Source: Lunularia cruciata
Lineage: Eukaryota > Streptophyta > Marchantiopsida > Lunulariales > Lunulariaceae
NCBI GenBank assembly: GCA_948567375.1
Contig: OX419755.1
Coordinates: 4,345,001-4,409,000 of the forward strand
DNA length: 64,000 bases
Direction: 5' to 3'
The notes below the pieces were generated by a model. The model searched no databases and was not told the origin of the DNA. It saw nothing but the letters and a program-made list of their open reading frames with translations. A program made the translations under genes and the position numbers. Positions 1 to 10,499 of this stretch are shown here, one piece after another. Each line of letters begins with the position of its first letter. Positions within the stretch are counted from its first letter, which is position 1.

Positions 1-1432
1 CCATCCGCCATGCCACTCTTGTTGCAGGACTGCTCCTATTGCTATGCTTTATGCATCTGTAGCCAACTTGATTGGTCATGTTGGATCAAACCACTTCAAG
101 ATTGGTGCATGTAGCAAGGCGGCTTTCAATTCTTGAAAGGCCAACTCTTGTGCAGTTCCCCATGTCCACTTCTTCCCTATGTCCATCTTTTGGGGCACGC
201 TATTCTTGAATGACCTTTATTTTATCTATCAATACTTGAATGCCCTCTGCACTTACTTTGTGTCCCAAGTAGTCTACTTCAGACTTGCCAAACTTGCACT
301 TTGAGATTTTGGCATACAATCAATTTTGTCTTAGAATCTGAGGACTTCTTGTAGATGTTGTTTGTGTTCCGTCATTGTGCTACTGTATACTAAGATATCA
401 TCCAAGAAGACGATAACAGACTTATCCAAGTATGGATGAAATATGTCATTCATTAGACTCATGAAAGTGGCAAGTGCATTGGTGAGGCCAAAAGGCATCA
501 CAAGATACTCAAAGTGGCCATACCTGGTTTGAAAGACAGTTTTGTACACATCCTCCTCTACAATTTGGATTTGATTGTAACCGCTCTGCAAGTCTAATTT
601 GGTGAAGTATCTCGCTCCATGGAGTTGATCAAATAGGTCATCCATGCGAGGTAAGGGGTATTTGTTCTTCATCGTTTGCTGATTGAGACCTCGGTAGTCA
701 ATACACATGCGCATTGTACCAGCTTTCTTCTTCACAAACAAGACAGGAGCCCCATATGGTGATATGCTAGGTTGGATGAACCCCTTCTACAGCATCTCCT
801 CAATTTAAGTCTTACACTCCTCCAATTCATGAGGTGATAGGCGATATAGGGCCTTACAAGGAGGTGTCTTCCCCGGGAATGTCTCAATTTTATGATCTAC
901 TCTCCTTTTTGGTGGTAATCTTGAGGGTAGGTCATCTCGAAAGACATCTTGAAATTCATCCATCATAGCCTTCAATTTCTTAGGAACTTGTCCATCGAGT
1001 TGTGCACTTTGGACTTCTCTTATTAGACCCATGAAACATCTATCGGTCTTACAGACAGTTGCCGTCCCTATGACATATAGAGGCAGATCCTGCTTGGGTG
1101 ATTTTTCTTTAACCCCAATGATTGACCATTGATGGGTTCTCACTACTTTCTTCCTCCAATCTATTGCTTCTTTGCCACTCAATTGCTTCTTGATATTCTT
1201 CTATAGAGAGTGTTACCCGTCTAGGTAGTGATTCAATCCTCTCTGTTTGCCCGTTAGGCAACTCTAATTTTTCACTCCTATCCCTCTCTGGATCCATTCC
1301 CAATCTTATTGCAATAGAGCGAGATAAGAAATTTTCTGTTGCTCTCGGATCGATTAATACTCTCACTTGATTGCCTTCTAGAACTCCATTCATGACAATC
1401 AATTGTGAGGTTGCCTTTCGGGATCTTTGCAC
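1..1432 (-). pseudogene. G1 pol: protease, reverse transcriptase, start of RNase H (decayed)
   Basis: Protease lies at about 1109-1432. Its active-site segment reads V-L-I-D-P-R-A-T-E-N instead of the usual D-S/T-G-A, so the catalytic triplet is damaged. The N-terminal RT linker (LPPKRRVDHKIE, then RLSPHELEE) is at about 805-1000. The RT core at 331-741 has [21 protein letters not shown], the conserved MPFGLTNA and the catalytic FLDD, all intact. Bases 1-330 match, by position and sequence, the RT end and RNase H start of G3. Stops and frame changes separate protease, linker and RT. Family L1 is recognised by its close match to G3 on the other strand. Confidence 0.9.
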
Positions 1433-1589
1433 ATTACTCTTCTTCTTTCCCTCACTTCTCTTCTTCCTTATTGAGCTAGTAAGGCTACGAGGTACAATTA
1501 CTGGCGATCTTCATTTTCCAAAGTGATTTCCACCTCCTCCTCTTCAATGTGCCTCTCCATGTTGTTCAAAGATTGCCTATACGAAGGCC

Positions 1590-2551
1590 GAGGGCCTCTA
1601 GGGAACAAGTGCGACAGTTGGTAGATATGTGTCCAATACGACCACAATTCTTGAGTTCCTTCTCCTCGTGGGACTCCATTTCTTTGTTCTTCTACCCGTC
1701 TACACTCCCCTTGAAGCGATCGTGCTCCTCAATCTTGAAATCGTAGGTTGCCCAACTCCATTGGTACTGGTCCACCCATGTGTGGCATTTCTGCCCAATA
1801 ATGTTGAGGTGGAACTACTCCTTTGCCTCCACCCAATGCTCCTACTATTCTTTGTGCACAAGCAATGGCTTCAAATACCGTGTGAAGATTTTGCATCATG
1901 ACTTCTTGGCAAATCCGCTCCTTTAACCCTTGTTTGAAATTGTCGAGAGCCTCTATTGGACTCATATTGGTTATTGCAACTTGTAGATCCAAAAATGCCT
2001 CCACGTACTCTTGTATGTTATTTTCTTGTCTTAATCCCCATAGTTGGGTTCGAGCCATCTGCACAAAATCCACCAACTGGAAATTCTTTAGCAATCCTTC
2101 TTGCATTGCTGTCCACGTAACCATGTGTCCACGTGCTCTCCGCCAACATGGATCGTACCCAAGCATCATACCATGTGAGGGCTTTATCGGTCAAGTACCC
2201 ACATGCAAACATGCTTGCAACATGCTCTATGATCTCTATTGAGAACAATCTGAAATATAGATTCATTGTTAAGATCTAATTTTCCACTACTCCCATCATA
2301 CGCTGCCCCTTGTAAGGCTCGATGTTGTAGGTCTTCTTCATCCGGAGTAGCAATGTGGCTTCATCATTGATAGGGTTTGTAGGCATAGGTGCCTCTCCAA
2401 GTACTTCCGGCATAGGTATTGGGTTCTGAGACGGCTCTTCTTCTTGCATGGCTTGATCGCTCCTGAGGATTTGCACTTGACTTTGTAATATCTCCATGGT
2501 CATCCTAATCTCTTGAAATTCATTCAACATCCCTTGCATCAGCTCTTGCAA
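1590..2551 (-). pseudogene. G1 gag with remnant zinc knuckle (decayed)
   Basis: Capsid-like gag region in three overlapping frames. The 2276-2551 part begins with a Met-rich, Gln-rich helix. The 1729-2169 part has the retrotransposon gag core (VDFVQMARTQLWGLRQ, then a LKERICQEV stretch). A zinc-knuckle remnant, NCGRIGHISTNC, lies near 1600-1650. The first Cys pair is incomplete here but intact in the G3 copy near 5760. The reading frame is broken between the parts. Gag would package the element RNA. Confidence 0.8.
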
Positions 2552-2645
2552 TTGGGATCCATGGTTCTTGCAACACTCAATTGCTAATGTCTACTTCAAT
2601 ATAGAGTCAATATGATCACTCTGGACGGCACACAAACTATCAGAA

Positions 2646-3023
2646 CTACCTTTGGACATCCGAAGCTATCACTCGTTGATAATACTCCTTGTTGAAATTC
2701 CTAACCATAAAATCTCTAAACATCACTTTTGGTCTCACTACATAATGGATTTCTACTTGAGTGTTGAAAGGGAGAGGATTTGGGACATTCACATCCATAT
2801 TACATAATAGAATGTAGATTGTCAAATCCCATTCTCTATCATATATCACCAAAGGTAGAATCATTAGGTTTGGTGAGTTCATCACCCTATCCATGAAATT
2901 TGTGCCAAAGTGATAAACTAGCGATTCCCTCATTTGCTCACACTGGATGTACATAACCTTGATGTGGAATGGATTTGAGAATGGAAAGCTAGGTGCAGGA
3001 AATTGTCCTCCCGGTGCATCCAT
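2646..3023 (-). CDS. G1 leader ORF between primer site and gag (125 aa)
   Basis: A 125-codon ORF starts about 125 bp downstream of the primer-binding site and ends before gag. It begins MDAPGGQFPAP and contains NPFHIKV and ILPLVIYDREWDL. G2 keeps a clear part of the same ORF (4087-4281, sharing QVEIHYVVRPKVM). Family L2 elements carry a roughly comparable leader after their primer site, with an LVLP.V.YGERW stretch. No known domain is recognised. It may be an amino-terminal extension of gag or a separate small protein. Real coding is uncertain. Confidence 0.4.
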   Translation of the reverse strand: MDAPGGQFPAPSFPFSNPFHIKVMYIQCEQMRESLVYHFGTNFMDRVMNSPNLMILPLVIYDREWDLTIYILLCNMDVNVPNPLPFNTQVEIHYVVRPKVMFRDFMVRNFNKEYYQRVIASDVQR

Positions 3024-3147
3024 CCTGTCTGCTCTCTAAAGTCCTTCCTAAGTCTAACAATTACTCTATGTTCACCTCAAATTACTCAGTTTTAGTAGTT
3101 CATGCTCTTCCAAGAGGGATGATCTACTCTCTTGGACTTAGACACTC

Positions 3148-3159
3148 GCTCTGATACCA
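3148..3159 (-). other. G1 primer-binding site (initiator tRNA-Met)
   Basis: The minus strand reads TGGTATCAGAGC one base inside the LTR. This is the usual plant primer site complementary to the 3' end of initiator tRNA-Met. Confidence 0.9.
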
Positions 3160-3160
3160 T

Positions 3161-3893
3161 TGTAATACTCCAAGGACAAGAGAGAAAATACAAATTACAC
3201 ACTCAACATTTGGTGCTCCAAAGGAGCACCTTCTCTTTATTATATAGACAAAGAGGATCTCCTCCAAGGAAGCTCCACCATAGGATAAGGCACACAGATA
3301 GGTGACATGTCATCAAGCTCCACCCTTGGATTACTTACTTGGATGGGTGACATGTCGGTCTAGGTCCTATTTGGTTAGTTAAACAGGCTTTGATCAGAGG
3401 AAATCTTTTAGAGAATCTTCCTATAGGAGTCTCAAAATCACCTAAGGTACCATTGGAAAGCTTTTGACTAGACAAACCAGGGGGAGGGAAGGCCAACCTT
3501 TTTTCCATGGGGAGGGGGGGAGGGTTTTGCATATTTTTGAGGCCTAATTCATCCATTTAGGCCTCCAAAATTGCCTTCAAAGATTTTAGGCATATTTTGG
3601 TTCGTACTCTATTAGTAGAAGTCCCCTTTTGGTGATACCTCTTTCTGATCTGTTTAGTCCATCATGTGTAACATCCTTCCAGATGTTACTAAACCAATTC
3701 TCACCTTTAAATCATATGTCTAGCTATTGGTTCTAAGGTTCTCTAGTCTATTTTGGTTTCTGCTCTATTAGTAAAAGTACTCTTTTGGTGATACTTCTAT
3801 TTGATCTATTTTGATGACCATCTATAACATCATTCTAGATGTTACAAAACCAAATTTCACATCTAGATCATATGGCTAGCTCATGGTATTATA
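3161..3893 (-). repeat. G1 5' LTR (family L1)
   Basis: About 733 bp. On the plus strand it starts TGTAATACTCC and ends GGTATTATA; other copies end GGTATTACA. It matches the LTRs at 4648-5385, 12213-12917, 15670-16401, 37935-38678 and 44599-45327. It contains a TATATAA promoter-like box (about 3240) and a G-rich tract at 3509-3524. It is followed by ATATT (3894-3898), a possible half of the target duplication. Confidence 0.92.
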
Positions 3894-5385
3894 ATATTGG
3901 GCTTTGAGACGGTTCCTCTTCTTGCATTGTTTGATTATTCTTGAGGGTTTGTACTTGATTTTGTAATGCCTCCATGGTCATCTTGATTTCTCAAAACTCG
4001 TTCAACATCCCCTACATTTGTTGCATCAACTCCTACAATTACGGATCCATGATTCCTACACACGATCAATGTTCACTTGCTACTTCCTACTTCAATGTAG
4101 AGTTAGAATGATCACGCGGGAGGGTGCACAAACTATGGGGATCAAAGGCCATCACTCGTTGATTATATTCCTCACCAAAATTGTGGACTACAAAATCCCT
4201 AGACATCACTTTTGGTCTAACTACATAATGGATTTCTACTTGCATGTTGAAAGGTTGAGGATTCAGTACATTCAGATCCATAACATCATAATAAAATGTA
4301 GATTGTCAAATTCCACTCTGTGTCATATACCACCACAGGTAGAATCACTAGGTTTGGTGATATTATCACTCTATTCATGAATTCTGCTCCATAGTGATAA
4401 AGTAGTGATACTCTCATTTGCTCACGCTGGATGTACATAATCTTGATGTGGAATGGATTTAAGAATGAAAAGTTAGGTGCAAGAAATTATCTTCTCGGTG
4501 CATCCATCCCATCTGCTCTCTAAAGCCCTTCCCAAGTCTAGTAATTGCACTATGTTCTCCACCTCAAATTACTCAATTTTAGTTGCTTGTGCTCTTCCAA
4601 GAGGAGTGATCCACTCTCTTGGATTAAAACACCCACTTTGATACCATTGTAATACTTTGAGGACAAGAGAACTCTTTGAGAGAGAAAACATAGATCACGC
4701 ACTCAATCCTTTGATGCCCCAAAGGAGCACCTTCTCTTTATTATATAGGAAAGAGGATCCCCTCAAAGGAAGCTCCACCCTTGGATTAGATATATGGATT
4801 GGTGAATGGTAAGTGAGTTCCATCCTTGGATTAGTTGTTTGGATGGGATATCAGTCCTTGTCCTATCTAGTTGGTCAAATGAGTTTGATTGAAGGGAATC
4901 TTTAGGGAATCTTCTTGTAGGAAGCTTAGAATCGCATGGGTAAGGTACCATTGGAAAGCTCTTGATGAGACAAATCATGGGGGAGAAGATAAGCCTCTCA
5001 CCTATTGCGGGAGATGATTCTGTCCATTTTTGAGGCCTAATTCATCCATTTAGGCCTCCAAAAATGACTTTAAAGTTTTTAGGCTATTTTGACTTTTGCA
5101 CTATTAGTATAAGTGCTCTTTGGGTGATACCTCTATCTGATCTGTGTTCTCCATCACGTGTAACATCTTTCCAGATGTCACCACCCTAACGTTTACCTTT
5201 AGATTATATGCTTAGTTATTGATTCTAAAGTTTCCAAGCATGTTTTGGTTTTTGGCCTATTAGTAAAAGTATTTTTTGGTGATACCTCTAGCTTATCTAC
5301 TAAGTCAATCATGTATAACATCATTCCTGATGTTACCAAACCAAATTTCATCTTTAGATCATCTATCTATGCTATTGGTATTACA
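3894..5385 (-). mobile_element. Ty3/gypsy G2 (family L1) fragment: gag start, leader ORF, 5' LTR
   Basis: A minus-strand fragment with gag N-terminal sequence (about 3894-4030), the remnant leader ORF at 4087-4281, a degenerate primer site at 4635-4646 and a complete LTR. The gag part matches G1 2400-2560. Interruption by G1 at 3893/3894 explains the missing pol. To the right it abuts plus-strand gag of G3 at 5386, so G2 most likely inserted into G3 or recombined with it. Confidence 0.85.
4648..5385 (-). repeat. G2 5' LTR (family L1)
   Basis: About 738 bp from TGTAATACTTTG to TTGGTATTACA on the plus strand, next to a TGATACCA primer site (minus strand TGGTATCA). TATATAGG lies near 4741. Same family as the G1 LTR. 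Confidence 0.9.
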
Positions 5386-5387
5386 AC

Positions 5388-6240
5388 ATGAAGGCCTTTC
5401 TTGATCTGCAAGTTGCAATAACCGGCATGAGCCCAATGGAGGCACTAGACAATTTCAAACAAGGGTTGAAGGAGCGGATTCACCAAGAAGTTATGGTACA
5501 AAATCCTTGTACTATATTTGAGGCCATTGCTTGCACTTAGAGAATAGTTAGGGCACTTGGAGGAGGTGAAAGAGTAGTTCCATCTCAACATTATTGGGCT
5601 GAAAATGCCATATGTCGGTCGACCAATTCCTATGGAATTGCGTAACCTTTGGTTTTGAGACCAAGGAACACAACCACTCCAAGGAAAATGAGGACGAGTG
5701 GAAGAACAGAGAGAGGGAGTTGCATGCGGAGAAGGACCTCAAGGCAAACAATGTTGTTACAATTGTGGCCGTATTGGGCATATATCCATCAATTGTTGTG
5801 CTTGTTTTCTAAAAGGCTCCCAGCCTCCATATAGGCAATCTCTAAACAGCATGGAGAGATGAACTAAAGAGGAGGATGAAGAAATCACCCCAAAAAATAA
5901 AGAAAATATACCTTGTGGCCTTACTAACTCAATTGGGAAGTGGAAAGGTGAGGAGAGGAAGCATACAAGTGCACAAAGATCCAGAAAGGCAAACTCACAA
6001 TTGATTGTTGTGAATGGAGTCCTAGAAGGCAATTAAGTGAGAGTATTGATAGATCTTGGAACAATAGAGAATTTCTTGTCTTGCTTTGTTACACTGAGAT
6101 TGGGGAAGAATCTAGAGAAGGATGATAGTGAAGAAGGCAAGTTATCTAATGGATAGACAAAGAGGATTGAGGTATTACCTAAAAAAGTAACATTCTCTAT
6201 AGGAGAATATCAAGAAACAATTGAGTGGTGAGTGATATAA
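5388..6240 (+). pseudogene. G3 gag C-terminal part, zinc knuckle and protease (decayed)
   Basis: The plus-strand counterpart of G1 gag: LDLQVAITGMSP near 5400, then EALDNFKQGLKE. A complete CCHC zinc knuckle, CYNCGRIGHISINC, lies near 5755-5800. Protease follows at about 5990-6240, where the active site reads VLIDLGTIENFLS. The D-S-G triplet is changed, so it is probably inactive. Frame changes occur at about 5640 and 5820. Confidence 0.8.
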
Positions 6241-6343
6241 TTAGCTCATCATGATGCAATCTTAGGCATGCAATGGATAGAGCACTACAATCCCACAATT
6301 GATTGGAGAAAGAAAGTAGTGAGAACTCACCAATGGAAGACTA

Positions 6344-6768
6344 TTGGAGTTAAAGATAGAGCACACAAGCAAGAAGTACCTCTTTGTCATAGGGAAAACA
6401 ACAATCTATAATACAGATAGATGTTTCATGGGTCTAATAAGGGAAGTCCAAAGTGCACAACTTGACATACAAGTTCTTGAGAAATTGAAAGATGTGGTTA
6501 ATGAGTTCCAAGATGTCTTCCCGATTGATCTTCCATCAAGATTACCACCAGAAAGGAGAGTAGACCATAAAATCAAGATAATTCTTGTGAAGACACCTCC
6601 TTTTAATGCCCCATACCATCTATCACCTCATGAGTTGGAGGAGTGTAAGGCTCAAATTGAAATATGCTATAGAAAGGATTTATCCAATCTAATATATCAC
6701 CATATGGGGCTCCTATCTTGTTTGTAAAGAAAAAGGATGGTATAATGCGCATGTGCATTGACTATTGG
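6344..6768 (+). pseudogene. G3 reverse transcriptase N-terminal part (interrupted)
   Basis: An open frame from the protease-RT linker (DRCFMGLIREVQSAQLD, LPSRLPPERRVDHKI, LSPHELEECKAQIE) to the CIDY motif at about 6755. There it is cut by the G4 LTR after ATTGG. Nearly every residue of the linker matches G1 805-1182, which confirms the family. Confidence 0.88.
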
Positions 6769-7181
6769 TTTAACAATATTGAGTTTAGCAACAAGTTAGT
6801 TAGGGCTAACAAAGTAGTGAATAGGCCATATCAGTCTATAATATTCTAGAAGTATTTAGGAAGCTTCTTGGGAAGCTTCTTTCTTAGCTTAGTTTGCATC
6901 CCAAGTAAGTAGCTTCTAGATGGAAGCTTTTAGAAGCTTCAAACTGACTTAGCTTGCAAGCCAAGTAGATGGTTTCTTGGGAAGCTTCTCGGTTAATTTG
7001 GCTTGCACTCCAAGAAAGTGGCTCAAGGAAGCTTCTTTAAGAAGCATCTCAAGAGCCTTGTATGCTCCTTATAAATACCAACACTAAAGCTCATGCTAAG
7101 CATTTGGAGTTTTCTTGTATTCAAATGTCCCAATGTGATCTTCCATTCTCCTATTTCTCTCCTTGGTCTTGGTCTTTTATA
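6769..7181 (+). repeat. G4 5' LTR (family L2)
   Basis: About 413 bp, starting TTTAACAATATTGAG (consensus TGTAACAATATGGAG) and ending CTTTTATA. U3 is full of GGAAGCTTC palindromes (see findings). A TATA box, TATAAATA, lies at 7070-7077, about 110 bp before the LTR end. Confidence 0.93.
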
Positions 7182-7182
7182 T

Positions 7183-7193
7183 TGGTATCATAG
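7183..7193 (+). other. G4 primer-binding site
   Basis: TGGTATCATAG, one base after the LTR. One mismatch from the initiator tRNA-Met type TGGTATCAGAG. Confidence 0.85.
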
Positions 7194-8350
7194 TAAGAAT
7201 GGGATAGATGGAATTTATGGACCACCAAACCATTGGGATTTTTGTGTCCGAGTACTACCCAAGTATCATTTCATACAATTCATCACCTCATGCTCTGGAC
7301 AAGATTTTTTGCACATGATCACCATATTTGAGGAACCCTTGGTGCTTCCGATAGTAACTTATGGAGAACGGTGGACATACTTCTTCTATGTGTTGATCTA
7401 TGTGTTAATTAGATAGATTAGGGATGGCATGATATAGTAGCAACCATGGCGGCAATGCATGAGGTCATCATTGCTATGCAGTAACAAATTGAGCACCTCA
7501 TTCAATTATTGAATGAACAAGATCATCGACGATAAGAGCACGTAGAGAAGGTACCAATTCAAGAAGGAGAAGATCAAATCCAATTCCCTAAACCCAAGTT
7601 ATTCAAAGGCAAGAATCTCCCAAATATAGTGGAGAATTTTGTGTTTGACTGTGAATGTGATGTTGAAACTACCAATCTTCAAGATAAGCAAAAATAGATT
7701 CTCTTGGCTTCTAGCCAATTGGATGGAGTAGCAAAGCTATTGTGGCAATTTTGAGTTGAGCAAGCTGAATGGAAAATTGTTGCACCAATCTTGACATGGG
7801 CAGAATTCAAAAGTACAATAATTAGTTGATTCCAAGCTATAAGTACCACACGAGCTGCATAGGATAGGTTGGCAGAGTTGAAATAGGTTGGCTCTGTAAG
7901 AAGTTACACGTAATTCTAGAACACCATCATGCAAATTCCAAATATATTAGAAGTTGAAGCTCTAGATCAATTTTTGAGGAGCTTGAAGTCAAGAACCAAA
8001 TTAGAGGTAACCCATGCAAGAGCCACAACACTTGGAGGAAGCCATGCGGTTGGCCAAACATTTTGATTCCTTGGTTGCAACAACTTGGTCTTGACCTGGA
8101 CCTCCATAGAACTTACCAATACACTACACATGAATGGAGGAGCCAACACCAATGGAGATTAATGTCATTCAATGGAGACCACTTGGCATTACATATAGAG
8201 AAAAATTGTGACAAAATGGTGGTTGCTTTTATTGTTGCCAATTGAGACATCACATCGTTGAATGTCCACTCAAGAATGGGCAACCTCAACAAGTTGCTCA
8301 AATGGAGTTTGTAGAACAAAATGATTAGGGAAACAAGGAATCCTAGTAGG
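7194..8350 (+). pseudogene. G4 leader and gag (decayed)
   Basis: The leader at about 7194-7420 has a partly open frame with LVLPIVTYGERW. The gag start is probably the ATG at 7446 (ATGGCGGCAATGCA). The gag core runs with stops through 7500-8200, including a FPKPKLFKGK-like stretch and a Trp-rich helix. The zinc knuckle near 8221-8270 is degenerate compared with the G7 copy (CFYCCQVGDHIVE). Frames are broken throughout. Confidence 0.75.
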
Positions 8351-8375
8351 AGATTTTGAGCCATATACTAGGAGC

Positions 8376-8768
8376 TTGATTAGTTCCAATAGGATTGAAG
8401 GCTTGACCTATGCAAGTTTGCTTCGCTTGCAAGATACAATATCTAATTGGGGTTGTAGGATTTTGGTTGATTCTAGAAGTTTAGAGAATAGTATGTCTAT
8501 GCAAGTAGCAAAGGAATTGGGTATTCCTATCAAACCATTAATTAGAAGTAGATTAATGATGACGGATGGTAGAAACGGTTTTACATTCCGTATCTCACAT
8601 CCTATTACCTTCAAGATTGGGAAGGAGTATTTGGAGTGTATGAGGTTTGTAGTGGCACCTCTACCTTATGATGTAATTTTAGGAATACCTTGGCTTCAAC
8701 ATCATAAGGTTCAATTTGATTGGACCCAACAACAAATTCAAGTACAACACCAAGGTAAGAATTTCTAA
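8376..8768 (+). pseudogene. G4 aspartic protease (130-codon open frame)
   Basis: Retropepsin-like segment. ILVDSRSLENSMS holds the active-site position (ancestral D-S-G), followed by GIPIKPLI, the flap-like region and the conserved VILGIPWLQHHKVQFDW near the end. The Gly of the catalytic triplet is replaced by Arg here and in G7, while G5 keeps Gly but has lost Asp. The open frame is long, but activity is doubtful. It lies upstream of the 60-bp array. Confidence 0.8.
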
Positions 8769-8810
8769 TTAGGTTGTTTGGCATCTCTAAGTAAGACACC
8801 TAAGAATAGT

Positions 8811-9000
8811 GAGTCCTAAGATGGGATGTTTTTCAAGAGGGTAGCCATAGAGCAAGCCTTGAAGGGAGATGAGACTTGAGATGGGAAGTTTACCATGAAT
8901 GCAGCCATGGAGCAAGCTTTGAAGAGAGATGAATCCCTAGATGAGAAGTTTGTTAGTGAAGAAGCCATAGAGCAAGCTTTGGAGGAAGATAAGTTTATTT
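8811..9000 (+). repeat. 60-63 bp tandem array between protease and RT in G4, three units
   Basis: Three diverged units, each with GATGGGAAGTTT, a GCAGCCATAGAGCAAGC-like core and TTGAAGGGAGATGA. The same array is at 39783-39905 (two units), 43458-43585 (two) and 62698-62887 (three). In G7 it is open and encodes about 21-residue units like KSQDGNFVRKTTIERALKED. Confidence 0.85.
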
Positions 9001-9092
9001 TTGTAGTGTAGATCAAGCCGATTGCACAAAGACAATCTAAGGAAGGTCAAGAGCCTCATGAAGCAATGGTTGATTAGATAGTTAAGGAGTTT

Positions 9093-9830
9093 GTGGACAT
9101 GTTTCCGGATGATCTACCAAAGGGATTACCCTTTGATCATGGTATGCCTTTCAAGATTGAGTTATTGCCAAGGAGTACTCTAGTGAGTAGACCAATCTAT
9201 TGGCTCTCACCAAAGGAGTTGAAAGAGTTGGGAACAACACTTACCGAGTTGTTGGAGAAGAATTTCATACAACATAATACCTCTCCTTGGAGAGCACCGG
9301 TACTATTCATTCTAAAGAAGCATGGAGGACTTCATTTTTTTATTGGTTACAGTGGGCTCAATAAGCAAACAATGAAGAATGCATATCCCTTGCCTCGTAT
9401 TGATTACTTGCTTGACCAATTGAGTGGAGTACGATACTTCTCCAAGTTGGATCTTTGTAGTGGCTATTGGCAAATCCCCATTGATAGGGAGGATATGCAA
9501 AAGATTACCTTTTACACAAGGTATGGACATTTTGAGTGGAGAGTTCTACGTTTTAGACTCATTAATGCTCCAACAGTCTTCATGAACCAAATGCATCAGG
9601 TGTTGGATGGACGATTGGATGGATTATTGGATTGGCATATGGTGGTGTTCTTGGATGATATCTTAATTTATAGCAAGATAGAGATAGAACACAAATCACA
9701 TGTAAGAAGTCTTAAGACAACTATGATAGTGGAAATTTTATTGCAAGAAGTCAAAGTGTGCCTTTTGGCAAAAGGAAGTTATCTTCTTGGGTCACAAGAT
9801 GGAAGAGGAGAAAATCAAGGCCATTATTGA
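9093..9830 (+). pseudogene. G4 reverse transcriptase (245-codon open frame)
   Basis: The longest intact L2 pol frame. The order is DDLPKGLPFDHGMPFKIE, the linker YWLSPKELKELGTTL, a [17 protein letters not shown] block, LDLCSGYWQIPI, then LRFRLINAPTVFMNQ and the catalytic FLDDILIY. The RT palm motifs are present. The frame shifts in the connection domain near 9700 and ends at 9830. Activity is unlikely because flanking domains are broken. Confidence 0.9.
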
Positions 9831-10420
9831 TTGGCCTACTCTAATGGATACTACAAAAGTATGGGCATTTAATGAATTGGCCAGTTTTTTTCTGACGGTT
9901 TGTCCATTATTATGCTCATGTGGCTGCACCATTGACTAACCTCTTGTGAAAGAACTCGAGCTTTTAGTGGACCACCAAGCATGAAGATGTATTCTAGAAG
10001 TTGAAACATATGGTGTCTTCAAGACCCATTCTTCAACCATATGATCCTCACCTACCTTGTGTGGTTGATTTTGATGCTTCTAACTTTTCAATTGGAGCCG
10101 TATTGTTGTAAGAATTCCCAAATAGATTGCATCCCATTGCCTTTGTGTCTTGCCAACTAAATACAACTGAAAGAAATTACTCTGATCAAGATTATGAACA
10201 ACTTGCAATGGTATATGCCACCAAGGTATGGAGACATTACCTCTTGGGGAAACAAGTGATCATGTGAACAGATCAAAACCATTGTTGTAGACCTTACACT
10301 TGGAGCACATGAAGAGTCAACATCATTGATGGGAGGAGCAACTCAAATTTTTTGACATCAAACTTGAGTATAAACCAGGTTGATTCCATGTCATCCCTGA
10401 TGCTTTATCACAATGACCTA
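9831..10420 (+). pseudogene. G4 RNase H (decayed)
   Basis: The RT connection (AFNELASFF) is followed by an RNase H start, VVDFDASNFSIGAV, near 10060-10105, then CQLNTTERNYS and LLGKQVI near 10140-10260. Several stop codons and a frame change are present. Confidence 0.78.
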
Positions 10421-10499
10421 ATTTGAAGTCTCTTCCTCTCATCACGATGACAATTATGATGGTGTCAATTGACTCTAAGGTCCAAAACAAGTTTTGGTC

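Larger units (their letters stand above)
1..3893 (-). mobile_element. Ty3/gypsy chromovirus G1 (family L1), 5' LTR side, cut by window edge
   Basis: Retroelement read on the minus strand. From high to low coordinates it has an LTR, a primer-binding site, a leader ORF, gag, protease and reverse transcriptase, and the start of RNase H at the window edge. The order protease-RT-RNase H, followed by integrase in its relative G3, is that of Ty3/gypsy. The LTR ends right at a TGGTATCAGAGC primer site. It lies next to the gag of G2 in the same orientation, so G1 probably inserted into G2. The 3' LTR lies outside the window, so the target duplication cannot be tested. Frames are broken in several places. 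Confidence 0.93.
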
